Shown here: positions 8,660-18,407 of the stretch, in pieces | Layout of the letters: every line of letters begins with the position of its first letter | Position numbering within the stretch: the first letter of the stretch is position 1 | Assembly (NCBI RefSeq): GCF_014647795.1 | Contig: NZ_BMPW01000006.1 | Coordinates: forward strand, 310,001-374,000 | From: Actinoplanes campanulatus | Lineage (GTDB): Bacteria > Actinomycetota > Actinomycetes > Mycobacteriales > Micromonosporaceae | Reading direction: 5' to 3' | Length of the DNA: 64,000 bases | Program-made: the position numbers and the translations under genes | The notes under the pieces: model-generated | Database searches by the model: none | What the model was told of the DNA's origin: nothing | The model's input: only the letters and a program-made list of their open reading frames with translations

Positions 8660-10465
8660 TTGTCTCAGCCCCCTACCTCGCATCCGCGCCTGCTGGCGTG
8701 GATCGACGAGGTCGCCGCCCTGACCACGCCCGACCGGATCGTCTGGTGCGACGGTTCGGAGGCCGAATGGACCCGCCTCACCGACGAGCTCGTCGAGTCG
8801 GGCGCCCTGGTCCGCCTCAACCACGAGAAGAAGCCGAACTCGTTCTGGGCGCGCACCGATCCGTCCGATGTGGCACGCGTCGAGGAACGCACCTTCATCT
8901 GCTCGGTCGACGAGGCCGACGCCGGTCCCACCAACAACTGGATGGACCCGGCCGAGATGAAGCAGCTCATGACGGGGCTGTACAAGGGCTGCATGACGGG
9001 CCGGACGATGTACGTCGTCCCGTTCTGCATGGGCCCGCTGGACGCGGCCGAGCCGATGTTCGGCGTCGAGCTCACCGACAGCCCGTACGTCGTGGCCAGC
9101 ATGCGCATCATGACCCGGATGGGCGCCGAGGTCCTCAAGGTGATGGGTGACGACGCCGACTTCGTGCCGGCGCTGCACTCGATCGGTGCGCCACTGGCGG
9201 AAGGCCAGGACGACGTCGCCTGGCCGTGCAACGAGACCAAGTACATCTCGCACTTCCCGGAGACCCGGGAGATCTGGTCGTTCGGCTCGGGTTACGGGGG
9301 CAACTCGCTGCTGGGCAAGAAGTGCTTCGCGCTGCGCATCGCCAGCGTGGCCGCCCGCGACGAGGGCTGGCTCGCCGAGCACATGCTGATCATGAAGCTG
9401 ACCTCGCCGGAGGGCGTGGTCCGCTACATCGCCGGCGCGTTCCCGTCGGCCTGCGGCAAGACCAACCTCGCGATGCTGGACCCGACTCTCGACGGGTGGA
9501 AGGTCGAGACCATCGGTGACGACATCGCCTGGATGCGGTTCGGCGAGGACGGCCGGCTCTGGGCCACCAACCCCGAGTTCGGGCTGTTCGGCGTCGCGCC
9601 CGGCACCGACTTCCACACCAACCCGAACGCGATGCGCACCCTGGCCAAGGGCAACTCGGTCTTCACCAACGTGGCGCTCACCGACGACGGCGACATCTGG
9701 TGGGAGGGCATGGGCGAGCCGCCCGCGCACCTCATCGACTGGAAGGGCAAGGACTGGACGCCCGGGTCGGAGGCCGTCTCCAGCCACCCGAACAGCCGGT
9801 TCTGCACCCCGATCGAGCAGTGCCCGATCCTCGCCGACGAGTACCACGACCCGCGCGGCGTCCCGATCGACGCGATCCTCTTCGGCGGCCGCCGCAAGAC
9901 GACCATCCCGCTGGTCAGCGAGGCCCGCGACTGGGTGCACGGGGTCTACCTGGGCGCCACCCTGTCGTCCGAGACCACCGCGGCCGCGGTCGGCCAAGTC
10001 GGCGTGGTCCGGCGTGACCCGATGGCCATGCTGCCGTTCATCGGCTACCACGCCGGCGACTACTTCCAGCACTGGATCGACATGGCCAAGGGCGCGTCCG
10101 GCGATGCCGCCAAGCTGCCCAAGGTCTTCTACGTCAACTGGTTCCGGCGCGGCGACGACGGCCGGTTCCTGTGGCCCGGATTCGGCGAGAACAGCCGGGT
10201 TCTCAAGTGGGTGGTCGAGCGCCTCGACGGCAAGGCCGACGCCGTCGAGACCCCGATCGGTCACGTGCCCACCCCGGAGGCGCTCGACCTGACCGGCCTG
10301 GACCTCGACCCGGCCGACCTGGCGGCGGCTCTGCGGGTCGACCCGGAGGAGTGGCAGGCCGAGATCCCCCAGGTCACCGAGTGGTTCAACAGGTTCGGCG
10401 ACAAGCTCCCGGCGGTCCTCTGGGCCGAGCTGGACGCGCTGAAAGCCCGTCTCGCCGACGCATGA
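8660..10465 (+). CDS. pckG: Phosphoenolpyruvate carboxykinase (GTP)
   Basis: Converts oxaloacetate and GTP to PEP, CO2 and GDP, the entry step of gluconeogenesis. The 601-residue length is normal for the GTP-dependent enzyme. The kinase-1a P-loop [13 protein letters not shown] is at about residue 260, and the surrounding segments ([47 protein letters not shown]) are hallmarks of the family. The start is TTG at 8660, chosen because GAAGGAG is correctly spaced upstream and the family N-terminus follows. A strong hairpin lies just after the stop. glpX, another gluconeogenic gene, is 6 kb away. Confidence 0.95.
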   Translation: MSQPPTSHPRLLAWIDEVAALTTPDRIVWCDGSEAEWTRLTDELVESGALVRLNHEKKPNSFWARTDPSDVARVEERTFICSVDEADAGPTNNWMDPAEMKQLMTGLYKGCMTGRTMYVVPFCMGPLDAAEPMFGVELTDSPYVVASMRIMTRMGAEVLKVMGDDADFVPALHSIGAPLAEGQDDVAWPCNETKYISHFPETREIWSFGSGYGGNSLLGKKCFALRIASVAARDEGWLAEHMLIMKLTSPEGVVRYIAGAFPSACGKTNLAMLDPTLDGWKVETIGDDIAWMRFGEDGRLWATNPEFGLFGVAPGTDFHTNPNAMRTLAKGNSVFTNVALTDDGDIWWEGMGEPPAHLIDWKGKDWTPGSEAVSSHPNSRFCTPIEQCPILADEYHDPRGVPIDAILFGGRRKTTIPLVSEARDWVHGVYLGATLSSETTAAAVGQVGVVRRDPMAMLPFIGYHAGDYFQHWIDMAKGASGDAAKLPKVFYVNWFRRGDDGRFLWPGFGENSRVLKWVVERLDGKADAVETPIGHVPTPEALDLTGLDLDPADLAAALRVDPEEWQAEIPQVTEWFNRFGDKLPAVLWAELDALKARLADA

Positions 10466-10471
10466 ACAACC

Positions 10472-10519
10472 GGCCGATCCCCGCCCGAACGCTCTCGTTG
10501 AAGCGGGCGGGGACCGGCC
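10472..10519 (+). terminator. Hairpin terminator after pckG
   Basis: GGCCGATCCCCGCCCG (10472-10487) pairs with CGGGCGGGGACCGGCC (10504-10519), 15 of 16 positions. The hairpin starts 6 nt after the pckG stop codon. There is no U-tract, as is common in high-GC actinobacteria. Confidence 0.7.
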
Positions 10520-10628
10520 GGTCGGCGGATGTGCCCGCTCGCACGATCGGGCGCATCCTTTCGCGGATCGTCACTGTGCGGGCCGTCCCCGCTTGAGCCT
10601 CTGGCGGGGGTGGCTACGCTTTGAGGTG

Positions 10629-11399
10629 ATGAGTCTGCGTTCTCTGGTCTACACCTTTTACGAGCGGCGGCTGGCGGGGAAGCTGGCCGGAAAGCCCGTG
10701 CCCCGGCACGTCGGCGTCATGTGCGACGGCAACCGGCGCTGGGCCCGCGAGATGGGTTTCGTCGACCCGAACGACGGCCACCGCGTCGGCGCCAGCCGAG
10801 TCAAGGAGCTGTTGACCTGGTGCGACCAGGCCGGCATCGAGCACGTCACGCTCTACCTGCTGGCCACCGACAACCTGCGCCGCCCGTCCGCCGAGCTGGA
10901 CCCGCTCGTCAAGATCATTGAAGATCTGGCGACCGAGCTGGCCGAGGAGGGCAACCCCTGGCGGCTGCGCATGGTCGGCGCCCTCGACATCCTGCCCGCC
11001 GCCACCGCCGCCACCCTCAAGGCCGCGCAGGAGAAGACCCGCGACCGCGGCGACGGCGTCGAGGTCAACATGGCGGTCGGCTACGGCGGCCGTCGCGAGA
11101 TCACCGACGCGGTCCGGTCCCTGCTCTACGAACACGCCGCCACCGGCGGCACCATCGAGGAGCTCGCCGAGATCCTCGACGTCGAGCACATCGCCGAACA
11201 CCTCTACACCCGCGGCCAGCCCGACCCCGACCTGGTCATCCGCACCAGCGGCGAACAGCGCCTCTCCGGCTTCCTGCTGTGGCAGTCGGCGCACTCGGAG
11301 TTCTACTTCCACGACGCCAACTGGCCCGACTTCCGCCGCATCGACTTCCTCCGGGCGCTGCGCTCCTACGCCACCCGCCAGCGCCGTTATGGTGCCTAA
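10629..11399 (+). CDS. uppS: Polyprenyl diphosphate synthase (cis-prenyltransferase)
   Basis: Adds isopentenyl units in Z-configuration to make the polyprenyl carrier of cell-wall synthesis. About 256 residues from the ATG at 10629, which has GAGG upstream; an in-frame upstream start at 10593 lacks one. Family motifs are GVMCDGNRRWAREMG near residue 28, with the catalytic Asp, TLYLLATDNLRR near 80, and DLVIRTSGEQRLSGFLLWQ near 203. The usual first motif reads MDGNGRW; here MCDGNRRW, as in actinobacterial homologues, so chain length (short, C50 or C55) cannot be set from sequence. The 3' end faces otsB across a repeat element. Confidence 0.9.
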   Translation: MSLRSLVYTFYERRLAGKLAGKPVPRHVGVMCDGNRRWAREMGFVDPNDGHRVGASRVKELLTWCDQAGIEHVTLYLLATDNLRRPSAELDPLVKIIEDLATELAEEGNPWRLRMVGALDILPAATAATLKAAQEKTRDRGDGVEVNMAVGYGGRREITDAVRSLLYEHAATGGTIEELAEILDVEHIAEHLYTRGQPDPDLVIRTSGEQRLSGFLLWQSAHSEFYFHDANWPDFRRIDFLRALRSYATRQRRYGA

Positions 11400-11455
11400 C
11401 CGTAGCCACGGAGCAATCACGCTGAGCTGAACGGCGGTGCACTCAGCGCTCTCCG

Positions 11456-11555
11456 CAAAACGCCGCCGGTGTCGAGGCAAGTGATTTGCCGACGCCAGCG
11501 GGGTTTGCTGGCGGCGGGAAATCACCTGCCTCGACACCGGTTACAAGGCGTTTTG
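11456..11555 (-). repeat. 100-nt hairpin repeat, copy 1
   Basis: An imperfect palindrome with 9-bp ends (CAAAACGCC/GGCGTTTTG), a 14-bp block (CCGGTGTCGAGGCA), further paired blocks and a 7-nt loop, giving about 40 base pairs. Copies at 16564-16663 and 39427-39526 differ at only a few positions. Between copies 1 and 2 a T-A pair is replaced by a C-G pair. The 19-nt tag (11556-11574) joins it to the otsB stop codon. About 29 nt upstream (11417-11445) are also shared with copy 2. All three copies lie 3' of a minus-strand gene. Confidence 0.9.
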
Positions 11556-11576
11556 CCGCGGAGCGAAGCGGAGCAA

Positions 11577-12383
11577 TCAGAATCTGCGGAGGCCCTCGGT
11601 CAGGAAGGCGGCTACGGCGTGGGGGGACTCCAGGGTCAGGTCGGCGGCGCTGGAGACCTCGGCGCCCGTCTCCGGGTTCGCCACGGCCACCGCCATGCCG
11701 AAGAAGGCCGGGTCGACGGCCTCCCGGGCGCGCAGCGCGTCGAAGGCCTTGACGTCGGACATGTCGTCGCCGAAATACCACGCGCAGCCCGCGTTGCGGA
11801 CGCCCTCGGTGATGACCATGCCCTTGTCCTGGTCGACCGGGGGCTTCAGCTCGACCACCATGCGGCCGTGCTGGATGCGCAGCCCCAGGCGCTCGGCCTG
11901 CTCGTGGGCCCAGCGCTCGACGGCGCGGGCGTGGTCGGGGGCGGTGCGGTAGTGCAGTGCCACGGAGAGCCGTTTGTACTCCACCAGGATCTCGGTGGGC
12001 AGCTCGGCGCGGGCGGAGTCGGCCAGGTCGGCCATCGTGGGCACGAAGTCGAGGGCGGCCGGCTCGGTGACCACCTGGCCGTCGTGCCACACCTCGAGGC
12101 CGTAGAGGCCGTGCAGGTCGACATTGCCGAGCGTCTCGAAACGGGACCGCAGGAAGCTGACCGGGCGGGCGGAGACGATGGCCACCCGGGCAACCGACTC
12201 GGCCAGTCGCTCCAGGACTCCGAGCACCTCGGGCACCGGCTGGGAGGCGTCCGGGTCCTCGGTGACGGGGGATAGAACACCGTCGAAATCGAAGAAGAAC
12301 GTCGTCGCGGAGGCGCGCTCGGCGGTGAACGCCCACGCCTCGTCGGTGGTCAGTGGATGGGTCGGACGTGCAGTCTCTGCCAC
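11577..12383 (-). CDS. otsB: Trehalose-6-phosphate phosphatase
   Basis: Removes phosphate from trehalose 6-phosphate, the last step of the OtsAB trehalose pathway. The 268-residue HAD-fold protein has motif I FFFDFDGVLSP (catalytic Asp near residue 32), motif II IVSARP near 70, and the C-terminal CAWYFGDDMSDVKAF acidic motif near 205. No otsA is in the window. The stop codon directly abuts the repeat tag shared with glpX, and the gene converges on uppS. Confidence 0.9.
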   Translation of the reverse strand: MAETARPTHPLTTDEAWAFTAERASATTFFFDFDGVLSPVTEDPDASQPVPEVLGVLERLAESVARVAIVSARPVSFLRSRFETLGNVDLHGLYGLEVWHDGQVVTEPAALDFVPTMADLADSARAELPTEILVEYKRLSVALHYRTAPDHARAVERWAHEQAERLGLRIQHGRMVVELKPPVDQDKGMVITEGVRNAGCAWYFGDDMSDVKAFDALRAREAVDPAFFGMAVAVANPETGAEVSSAADLTLESPHAVAAFLTEGLRRF

Positions 12384-12659
12384 GGGCCCAGACTACCCGC
12401 GGATGGTCGTCTTTTAAGCCTGGTGATTTTCGGGTGCGGCGGTCGTCACCCTTGCGGGACTGATTTTGCGCACTACCGCGAGGCGTAGTTGACCGCTAGC
12501 GTTTGAGTCATGGCGCGGGGTCGTCCCGGGCCAGCCGGTCGGCCCGGACCTGCGACGACTGCGCCACGGGGACCGCAATCCGACCCCGTGCAGAGGGCCG
12601 GCGACCGGTAGGTGGCGGACCGCGGGCGGACCGGGTTGCACGCCCGCTGGAGCAGGCCT

Positions 12660-14072
12660 GTGACATCTCGCCGTACCGATGCCGGGATCGACCAGAACCC
12701 GGCCGACAAAGTGCCCAGCAGCCGCGCCACCACCGGGCGCCGTAAGACCCGGGACCGGCACGCCGACGCGGAACCCGCCCCGGCCGGCCGGGTCTTCGTT
12801 CTGGACACTTCGGTCCTGCTGTCCGACCCGGCGGCGTTCCGCCGGTTCACCGACCACGAGGTGGTCGTCCCGCTCGTGGTCATCTCCGAACTGGAGGGCA
12901 AGCGTCACCACCCCGAGCTCGGCTGGTTCGCGCGGCAGTCGCTGCGGATGCTGGACGAGCTGCGGATCAAGTTCGGCCGGCTGGACCAGCCGGTGCTCTG
13001 CAACGACGAGGGCGGCACGCTGCGGGTGGAGCTGAACCACGCCGACCAGAGCGCCCTCCCGCACGGGTTCCGCAACGACTCGAACGACACCCGGATCCTC
13101 TCCGTGGCGCTCGGTCTGGCCGCCGAGGGGCGCGACGTCACCCTGGTGAGCAAGGACATGCCGCTGCGGGTGAAGGCGGCGTCGGTCGGCATCACCGCCG
13201 ACGAGTACCGACACGGCCAGGCCAGCGATCCCACCTGGACCGGTATGTCCGATCTGGAGCTGTCCGAGGAGCAGGTGAACTCGCTGTACTCCGGCGATGA
13301 GCTGGAGGCCGAGGAGGCGGAGAACCTGCCCTGCCACACCGGCCTGGTGATCCATTCGCCGCGTGGTTCGGCGCTGGCCCGGGTCAACCCGGACAAGACC
13401 ATCAAGCTGGTCCGCGGCGACCGGGACGCGTTCGGGCTGCGGGGCCGGTCGGCGGAGCAGCGGGTGGCGCTGGACATCCTGCTCGACGAGCAGATCGGCA
13501 TCGTCTCGCTGGGCGGCCGGGCCGGCACCGGCAAGTCGGCGCTGGCGCTGTGCGCGGGCCTCGAGGCGACCATGGAGCGCAACCGCCACAAGAAGGTGGT
13601 GGTGTTCCGCCCGCTGTACGCGGTCGGCGGCCAGGAGCTCGGCTATCTGCCCGGCAGTGAGTCGGAGAAGATGTCGCCGTGGGCCCAGGCGGTCTTCGAC
13701 ACCCTCGGCTCGGTGGTGCACGCCAACGTGGTCGAGGAGGTGCTGGCCCGCGGCATGCTGGAGGTGCTGCCGCTGACCCACATCCGCGGCCGGAGCCTGC
13801 ACGACGCGTTCGTGATCGTGGACGAGGCGCAGTCGCTGGAACGCAACGTGCTGCTCACCGTGCTGTCCCGGATCGGGCAGAACTCGCGGGTGGTGCTCAC
13901 CCACGACGTGGCCCAGCGCGACAACCTGCGGGTCGGCCGGCACGACGGCGTGACCGCGGTGATCGAGGCTCTCAAGGGGCACCCGATTTTCGCCCATGTC
14001 ACTCTCACCCGCTCCGAGCGGTCGCCGATCGCTGAGGTTGTCACCGATCTGTTGGAGGAGATCCCTCTGTGA
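12660..14072 (+). CDS. PIN-PhoH fusion ATPase
   Basis: About 470 residues. The N-terminal PIN nuclease-like domain has the [13 protein letters not shown] motif at about residues 43-55 and further acidic positions. The C-terminal PhoH domain is a P-loop ATPase with Walker [13 protein letters not shown] (about residue 285) and Walker [13 protein letters not shown] (about 385). Related PhoH2 proteins are RNA helicase/RNases, so RNA handling is the likely role. I chose the GTG at 12660, which follows GGAGCAGG; an upstream in-frame GTG at 12612 is possible. The 276 nt before it hold no convincing gene. Confidence 0.88.
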   Translation: MTSRRTDAGIDQNPADKVPSSRATTGRRKTRDRHADAEPAPAGRVFVLDTSVLLSDPAAFRRFTDHEVVVPLVVISELEGKRHHPELGWFARQSLRMLDELRIKFGRLDQPVLCNDEGGTLRVELNHADQSALPHGFRNDSNDTRILSVALGLAAEGRDVTLVSKDMPLRVKAASVGITADEYRHGQASDPTWTGMSDLELSEEQVNSLYSGDELEAEEAENLPCHTGLVIHSPRGSALARVNPDKTIKLVRGDRDAFGLRGRSAEQRVALDILLDEQIGIVSLGGRAGTGKSALALCAGLEATMERNRHKKVVVFRPLYAVGGQELGYLPGSESEKMSPWAQAVFDTLGSVVHANVVEEVLARGMLEVLPLTHIRGRSLHDAFVIVDEAQSLERNVLLTVLSRIGQNSRVVLTHDVAQRDNLRVGRHDGVTAVIEALKGHPIFAHVTLTRSERSPIAEVVTDLLEEIPL

Positions 14073-14076
14073 GGTA

Positions 14077-14150
14077 GCGCCAGCGCGGGGATTTCGTGCC
14101 GAATTTCCCCAAAAAGTCATGTGATTGAGGTCACAACTCCGCGCTGGCGT
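14077..14150 (+). terminator. Structured region after phoH-like gene
   Basis: CGCCAGCGCGG (14078-14088) pairs with CCGCGCTGGCG (14139-14149), enclosing a smaller GGGGA/TCCCC hairpin at about 14087-14110. It begins 4 nt after the stop codon, so termination is the simplest reading. A leader-RNA role for the transglycosylase-like gene downstream cannot be excluded. I did not find the conserved core of the c-di-AMP riboswitch. Confidence 0.5.
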
Positions 14151-14284
14151 TTCACATCCACTTCACCTTGCGCCATGGTCTTTGGCGAGCGCCATCTGGT
14201 GGCCCCGGTCGGGTCGCGGTGCTCCCGGCGCGATTCGCCCTGAGCGGACGCGCCGTGTCATTGCCCCCGACGAAGGGAATCTTC

Positions 14285-14974
14285 GTGAAGCGGCTCTGGA
14301 GCCGGCTCGGAGTTCGTGCTGCGTCCGTCGGTCTTCTCGTCGCGGGTCTCGCCGGCGGCGTGTACCTCGGCCAGGACCGGGATGTCCAGCAGCAGGGCGC
14401 CGAAGCTCAACTCGTCGCGCAGGCCAACCAGGACGAGATCCGGCTGCTGAAACAGCGTCAGGCGGATCACGCCGCGGCCCGGGCGCACCGGGTGCAGGCC
14501 GAGGAGGCCGCCGCGGCCAAGGCGGCCAGCGAGGTCAAGGCCGCCGCGTCCAAGGCGCGCACGCTGGAGAAGAAGGTCATCGAGGCCAAGGAGGCCGAGG
14601 AGGCCAAGAAGGCCGAGGAGGCGTCCGGCCCGGTCGTCTTCACCGGGGAGATCCCGTCGTCCTGCAACGAGTACAACGGCAGCCGGGAGATCGGCTGCGC
14701 CCTGATGCTCGACGCGGGTTTCGGCCTCGACCAGTTCCCCTGCCTGGACAAGCTGTGGAAGAAGGAGAGCGGCTGGAACTACAAGGCCGAGAACAGCTCC
14801 TCCGGGGCGTACGGGATTCCGCAGGCTCTGCCGGGCAGCAAGATGGCCTCGGTCGCGGACGACTGGAAGACCAACCCGGCCACCCAGATCAAGTGGGGTC
14901 TCGGCTACATCGAGGGCCGTTACGACACTCCGTGTGGCGCCTGGGGTCACTCACAGGACGTCGGCTGGTACTGA
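14285..14974 (+). CDS. Secreted transglycosylase-like (lysozyme-fold) protein
   Basis: About 229 residues from the GTG at 14285, preceded by AAGGGA. A signal sequence or anchor covers residues 4-28 (VRAASVGLLVAGLAGGVYLG). A coiled coil of Ala/Lys/Glu repeats (about 45-115) follows, then a C-terminal domain with WKKESGWNYKAENSSSGAYGIPQ, the SLT/Rpf-like pattern with the catalytic Glu in KKESGW. It ends with GHSQDVGWY. Such proteins cut peptidoglycan. The coiled coil probably spaces the enzyme from the membrane. A perfect intrinsic terminator follows. Confidence 0.85.
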   Translation: MKRLWSRLGVRAASVGLLVAGLAGGVYLGQDRDVQQQGAEAQLVAQANQDEIRLLKQRQADHAAARAHRVQAEEAAAAKAASEVKAAASKARTLEKKVIEAKEAEEAKKAEEASGPVVFTGEIPSSCNEYNGSREIGCALMLDAGFGLDQFPCLDKLWKKESGWNYKAENSSSGAYGIPQALPGSKMASVADDWKTNPATQIKWGLGYIEGRYDTPCGAWGHSQDVGWY

Positions 14975-14987
14975 TTCGAGCTCGTTG

Positions 14988-15022
14988 ACGGGGCTGCGCG
15001 GCAATCCGCGCAGCCCCGTTTT
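14988..15022 (+). terminator. Strong intrinsic terminator
   Basis: A 14-bp perfect stem, ACGGGGCTGCGCGG (14988-15001) with its complement at 15006-15019, a 4-nt CAAT loop, and a short T-run. It ends the transglycosylase-like gene. Confidence 0.9.
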
Positions 15023-15042
15023 CGCTGTGATCCAATGTCCAT

Positions 15043-15825
15043 ATGGTCCCCAAAGCGGGTTTTTGTCTGCTCGCGGTCCTGGTTTCGGTCACACCGGGTG
15101 GAAGCGACGCCCGCGCCGAGACCGCGAAACCACCGGTCCGTGAGGTGGTCGGCGGCAAGATCGCCGGGAACGGCCGGTTCCCCTGGGCGGTGCGGCTCTC
15201 GATGGGCTGTGGCGGCGCCCTCACCGCGCCCCGGGTGGTGCTCACCGCCGGGCACTGCGTGGGGCCGACCGGGCCCAACGACCGCATCACCGTGACCGCC
15301 GGCTCCACCGACCTGGAGTCCCGGCAGGCGATCACCGTGAAATCCGTCGAGGTCTACCGTTCGCCGGACTTCGTGACCGAGACCTCCGGAGACGACTGGG
15401 CGGTGGTGCGCCTGGAACGCGAACTGGCCCTGCCCACGCTGGAACTCGTCGCCGACGACGCCGACCAGGGCACCTTCACGGTGATGGGGTGGGGGCAGAC
15501 CCGGGAGAGCTCGCCGCAGCAGGAACGCCGCCTGCACTACGCGAACGTGCCGACGATCCCGGACGCCGAGTGCGCGGCCGCGTACCGCAAGGTCGGCGTC
15601 AAAGTGATGAAGGAGAAGTCGATCTGTGCCGGGCGGCGGGGCGTCGACACCTGCCAGGGCGATTCCGGCGGGCCCATGGTGCGCCGGGACCGGGCCGGGC
15701 GCTGGGCGCAGGTCGGGATCGTCAGCTGGGGGCTGGGTTGTGCGCGGGACGGATATTTCGGTGTCTACACGCAGATCTCGGTCTATCGGGGGGCGATCCG
15801 GGAAGCCGTCCGCAAACTGAGCTGA
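15043..15825 (+). CDS. Secreted trypsin-like serine protease (S1 family)
   Basis: A 260-residue secreted protease. A signal peptide ends near residues 24-26 (ARA-E) and a short propeptide leads to the VVGGKI activation site at about 35-40. The catalytic triad is complete: H71 in LTAGHC, D118 in DDWAVV and S208 in GDSGGP. An Asp six residues before the catalytic Ser (D202, in VDTCQGDSGG) suggests trypsin-like cleavage after Lys/Arg. Cysteines are placed for disulfides as in streptomycete trypsins. It follows a clean terminator and lies just upstream of the rhomboid protease gene. Confidence 0.93.
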   Translation: MVPKAGFCLLAVLVSVTPGGSDARAETAKPPVREVVGGKIAGNGRFPWAVRLSMGCGGALTAPRVVLTAGHCVGPTGPNDRITVTAGSTDLESRQAITVKSVEVYRSPDFVTETSGDDWAVVRLERELALPTLELVADDADQGTFTVMGWGQTRESSPQQERRLHYANVPTIPDAECAAAYRKVGVKVMKEKSICAGRRGVDTCQGDSGGPMVRRDRAGRWAQVGIVSWGLGCARDGYFGVYTQISVYRGAIREAVRKLS

Positions 15826-15837
15826 CCGCCTCTTCCG

Positions 15838-16491
15838 GTGGCCGAGGATGCGCCGCCCTGCGACCATCGATGCATGGGGTACGGGTGGGCAGCCGGCGCA
15901 CGCACCGACGATGCGGGGCGTTTCGGCACCGAGGCTTTCTACGCGTCGCTGGGGCGCGCGTTCGTGACGATGTGCGCCGTGGTCCCGGCGCTGTTCCTGA
16001 TCGAGGCGATCGACGTCGCCCTCGGCGCCGGCACGCTCGACGTGGCCGGCGGCATCATCCCGCACACCGTGGCGGGGCTCGACGGGGTGCTGTTCAGCCC
16101 GTTCCTGCACGGCGACTGGGAGCATCTGTACGGCAACGCCGTCCCGCTCATCCTGCTCGGCACGTTCGTGCTGGCCGGGGGAGCGCGCCGGTTCCTCTGG
16201 TCGACCGCCCTGATCATGCTGGTCGCCGGGCTCGGCGTCTGGTTCGTCGGCGACCCGGACACGGTGGTGGTCGGCGCCAGCGGTGTGATCTTCGGCTATC
16301 TCGGGTTGCTGCTGACCCGTGGCCTGGTCGAGCGCAGCTGGTGGCATCTGGCGGTGGCCGCGTTCATCGGCCTGCTGTACTGGTACCAGTTCTTCAACAT
16401 CCTGCCCACCGACCAGCGGATCTCCTGGCAGGGGCACGGGCTCGGCCTGCTCGGCGGCGTCATCGCCGCGATCATCTTCCGCCGCCGCTGA
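15838..16491 (+). CDS. Rhomboid intramembrane serine protease
   Basis: A 217-residue membrane protein if translated from the GTG at 15838; an ATG at 15874 in the same frame would give 205 residues. Rhomboid features are HGDWEHLYGN with the oxyanion Asn (N100), GASGVIFG with the catalytic Ser (S149) and WQGHGLGLLGG with the catalytic His (H200), in the family's order. About six membrane helices are present. It cleaves substrates within the membrane. It is 12 nt after the secreted protease gene and may share its transcript. Repeat copy 2 follows its 3' end. Confidence 0.85.
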   Translation: MAEDAPPCDHRCMGYGWAAGARTDDAGRFGTEAFYASLGRAFVTMCAVVPALFLIEAIDVALGAGTLDVAGGIIPHTVAGLDGVLFSPFLHGDWEHLYGNAVPLILLGTFVLAGGARRFLWSTALIMLVAGLGVWFVGDPDTVVVGASGVIFGYLGLLLTRGLVERSWWHLAVAAFIGLLYWYQFFNILPTDQRISWQGHGLGLLGGVIAAIIFRRR

Positions 16492-16563
16492 TCTCCAACG
16501 GCGCCTCGCCCACTCACAAAACGGTCACGCTGAGCTGAACGGCGGTGCACTCACCCTGCCCCG

Positions 16564-16663
16564 CAAAACGCCGCCGGTGTCGAGGCAAGCGATTTGCCGA
16601 CGCCAGCGGGGTTTGCTGGCGGCGGGAAATCGCCTGCCTCGACACCGGTTACAAGGCGTTTTG
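16564..16663 (-). repeat. 100-nt hairpin repeat, copy 2
   Basis: Differs from copy 1 at two positions only, and the two are partners in the stem (left-arm T to C, right-arm A to G). It lies between the convergent rhomboid and glpX genes. Its 29-nt upstream flank matches copy 1, and a tag follows on the glpX side. Confidence 0.9.
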
Positions 16664-16674
16664 CCGCGGAGCGA

Positions 16675-16741
16675 AGCGGAGCCATCAGGCCTAGCGGAGC
16701 CATCAGGCCCAGCGGAGCCATCAGGCCCAGCGGAGCAATCA
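16675..16741 (-). repeat. 18-nt tandem repeats running into the glpX stop codon
   Basis: There are 3.7 units of AGCGGAGCCATCAGGCCC, with one C/T difference in the first. The last unit contains the glpX stop codon (TCA on the plus strand at 16739-16741). It looks like local amplification of the 3'-end tag seen beside the other hairpin repeats. Confidence 0.85.
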
Positions 16742-17833
16742 GACTCCTCGGCCGTCGAAGTCGACCGCCGAGTAGAGGGCGAGTTTCTCCAGTCGGTGGT
16801 AGGAGTCGATGACCCGGATGGTGCCGCTCTTGGACCGCATCACGATCGACTGGGTGTGCGCGCCGCCGGAGCGGTAGCGGACGCCCTTGAGCAGGTCGCC
16901 GCCGGTCACGCCGGTCGCCACGAAGAAGCAGTTGTCGCCGGTGACCAGGTCGTCGGTGGTCAGGACGCGGTCGAGGTCGTGCCCGCCGGCGATCGCCTTC
17001 TCCCGCTCGGTGTCGTCCAGCGGCCACAGCTTGGCCTGGATCATGCCGCCGAGACATTTGAGCGCACAGGCCGCGGTGATGCCCTCCGGCGTGCCGCCGA
17101 TGCCCATCAGCACATCCACATCGGACTCCAGGCGGGCCGCGGAGATGGCGCCGGCGATGTCACCGTCCGAAATGAACTTGATGTTGGCGCCGGCCTGCCG
17201 CACCTCCTCGACCAGCTTCGTGTGGCGCGGGCGGTCGAGGATGCACACCGTCACGTCGGAGACGCTGGACCGCTTGGCCTTGGCGATGCGGCGCAGGTTC
17301 TCCTTCACGCCTGCGTCGATGTCGATCACGTCGGCGCAGTCCGGGCCGACGGCGATCTTGTCCATGTAGAAGACCGCGCTCGGGTCGAACATGGCGCCGC
17401 GCTCGGCCACCGCGAGCACCGCGATCGCGCCGGGCATGCCCTTGCTCATCAGCGTCGTGCCGTCGATCGGGTCGACCGCGACGTCCACCTCGGGGCCGGT
17501 GCCGTCGCCGACCCGCTCCCCGTTGAAGAGCATGGGCGCCTCATCCTTCTCGCCCTCACCGATGACGACGACGCCGCGCATCTGGATCGAGTTGATGAGT
17601 TTGCGCATGGCGTCGACGGCGGCGCCGTCACCGCCGTTCTTGTCACCGCGGCCGACCCAGCGGCCGGCCGCCATCGCGGCGGCTTCGGTCACGCGGACGA
17701 GGTCGAGGGCGATGTTGCGGTCGAGGTCCTGAGGGACTCGGGCGGGCACGGCGGCCTCCTCGCGACGTTGCGGGGCTGTCAATTCTCCTGATCCTGGCAT
17801 CTCGGGACGTGCCAAGTCTCGGTTCAGCGACAT
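16739..17833 (-). CDS. glpX: Fructose-1,6-bisphosphatase class II
   Basis: Hydrolyses fructose 1,6-bisphosphate to fructose 6-phosphate in gluconeogenesis. 364 residues from the ATG at 17833, close to mycobacterial GlpX in length. Conserved blocks are [31 protein letters not shown], the metal-site DPIDGTT and GIGGTPEGI. The order glpX, DUF4245 (divergent), xseB, xseA, ispH matches that of mycobacteria. Upstream in-frame codons extend the frame to 17971. The ATG at 17833 overlaps on opposite strands the possible ATG of the DUF4245 gene and lacks a clear ribosome-binding site, so leaderless translation or a start further in is possible. Confidence 0.93.
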   Translation of the reverse strand: MSLNRDLARPEMPGSGELTAPQRREEAAVPARVPQDLDRNIALDLVRVTEAAAMAAGRWVGRGDKNGGDGAAVDAMRKLINSIQMRGVVVIGEGEKDEAPMLFNGERVGDGTGPEVDVAVDPIDGTTLMSKGMPGAIAVLAVAERGAMFDPSAVFYMDKIAVGPDCADVIDIDAGVKENLRRIAKAKRSSVSDVTVCILDRPRHTKLVEEVRQAGANIKFISDGDIAGAISAARLESDVDVLMGIGGTPEGITAACALKCLGGMIQAKLWPLDDTEREKAIAGGHDLDRVLTTDDLVTGDNCFFVATGVTGGDLLKGVRYRSGGAHTQSIVMRSKSGTIRVIDSYHRLEKLALYSAVDFDGRGV

Positions 17834-18404
17834 GGTTAACAATGGCGGGGTGGAACCAACCCCAGCCGGACCCCAGCCTTCGCCTCGCCTTTCCACCCGG
17901 GAGGGCCGGTCGCCGCGCGACATGATGATGTCGCTGTTGGTGCTGCTGGTGCCGATCGCGCTGTTCCTCACCTTCTACCGGGTGGTGCTGGACGGCGACA
18001 AGCCGATCTCCATCGATCCGGCCGAGACGATCCAGACGGCCCAGCGGGAGTTCCCGGTGGCCCAGCCGCGGGGGCTCGGTGAGGACGACTGGCACGTCTC
18101 GTCGGCCGCCTTCCGCCGCGTCGACGGCGGCGCCACGCTGCGCATCGGCTACGTCGGCCCGGCCGGCAAGGCCATGCAGCTCGTCCAGAGCACCGTCGCC
18201 GCGACCACGCTGATCCCGGCCGAGGTCGGCGGCTCGGGCAAGCGGGTCGGCGCCCACCGCACCGACGAGCGGGTGTGGATGCAGTACGCCGGGCGGCCCG
18301 GCGAGACCGCGCTGATCTTCACCGAGCCGGCCCGGACCATCGTGATCATCGGTGACGACAGCGACACCGAGAACCTGGAGAAGCTGGCCTCGTCGCTGTC
18401 CTAG
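17832..18404 (+). CDS. DUF4245 membrane-anchored protein
   Basis: About 185-190 residues. The short Pro-rich N-terminus is cytoplasmic. One membrane helix (about 36-54, [19 protein letters not shown]) is followed by an extracytoplasmic DUF4245 domain. The gene lies divergently next to glpX, the conserved place for this family in actinobacteria. Starts are possible at ATG 17832 and GTG 17850; the second would avoid the overlap with the glpX start. Function is unknown. Confidence 0.85.
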   Translation: MVNNGGVEPTPAGPQPSPRLSTREGRSPRDMMMSLLVLLVPIALFLTFYRVVLDGDKPISIDPAETIQTAQREFPVAQPRGLGEDDWHVSSAAFRRVDGGATLRIGYVGPAGKAMQLVQSTVAATTLIPAEVGGSGKRVGAHRTDERVWMQYAGRPGETALIFTEPARTIVIIGDDSDTENLEKLASSLS

Positions 18405-18407
18405 CGC

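Noticed and set aside
8415-8723. 102-codon ORF in the pckG promoter region
   Set aside because: It overlaps the strongly supported pckG start in another frame and shows no protein-like pattern.
12510-12611. 33-codon ORF upstream of the PIN-PhoH gene
   Set aside because: No ribosome-binding site and a Pro/Gly/Arg composition typical of random GC-rich frames.
14073-14284. Possible c-di-AMP (ydaO) riboswitch before the transglycosylase-like gene
   Set aside because: Such riboswitches often precede wall hydrolases, but I could not find the conserved core sequence. The stem next to the stop codon is better explained as a terminator.
16551-17057. Open minus-strand frames reading through the hairpin repeats (also at 11443 and 39427), giving near-identical peptides (KRLVTGVEAGDFPPPANPAG)
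   Set aside because: The peptide similarity follows from DNA identity of the repeat. The substitutions follow base pairing, and the frames join unrelated sequence on each side with no ribosome-binding site.
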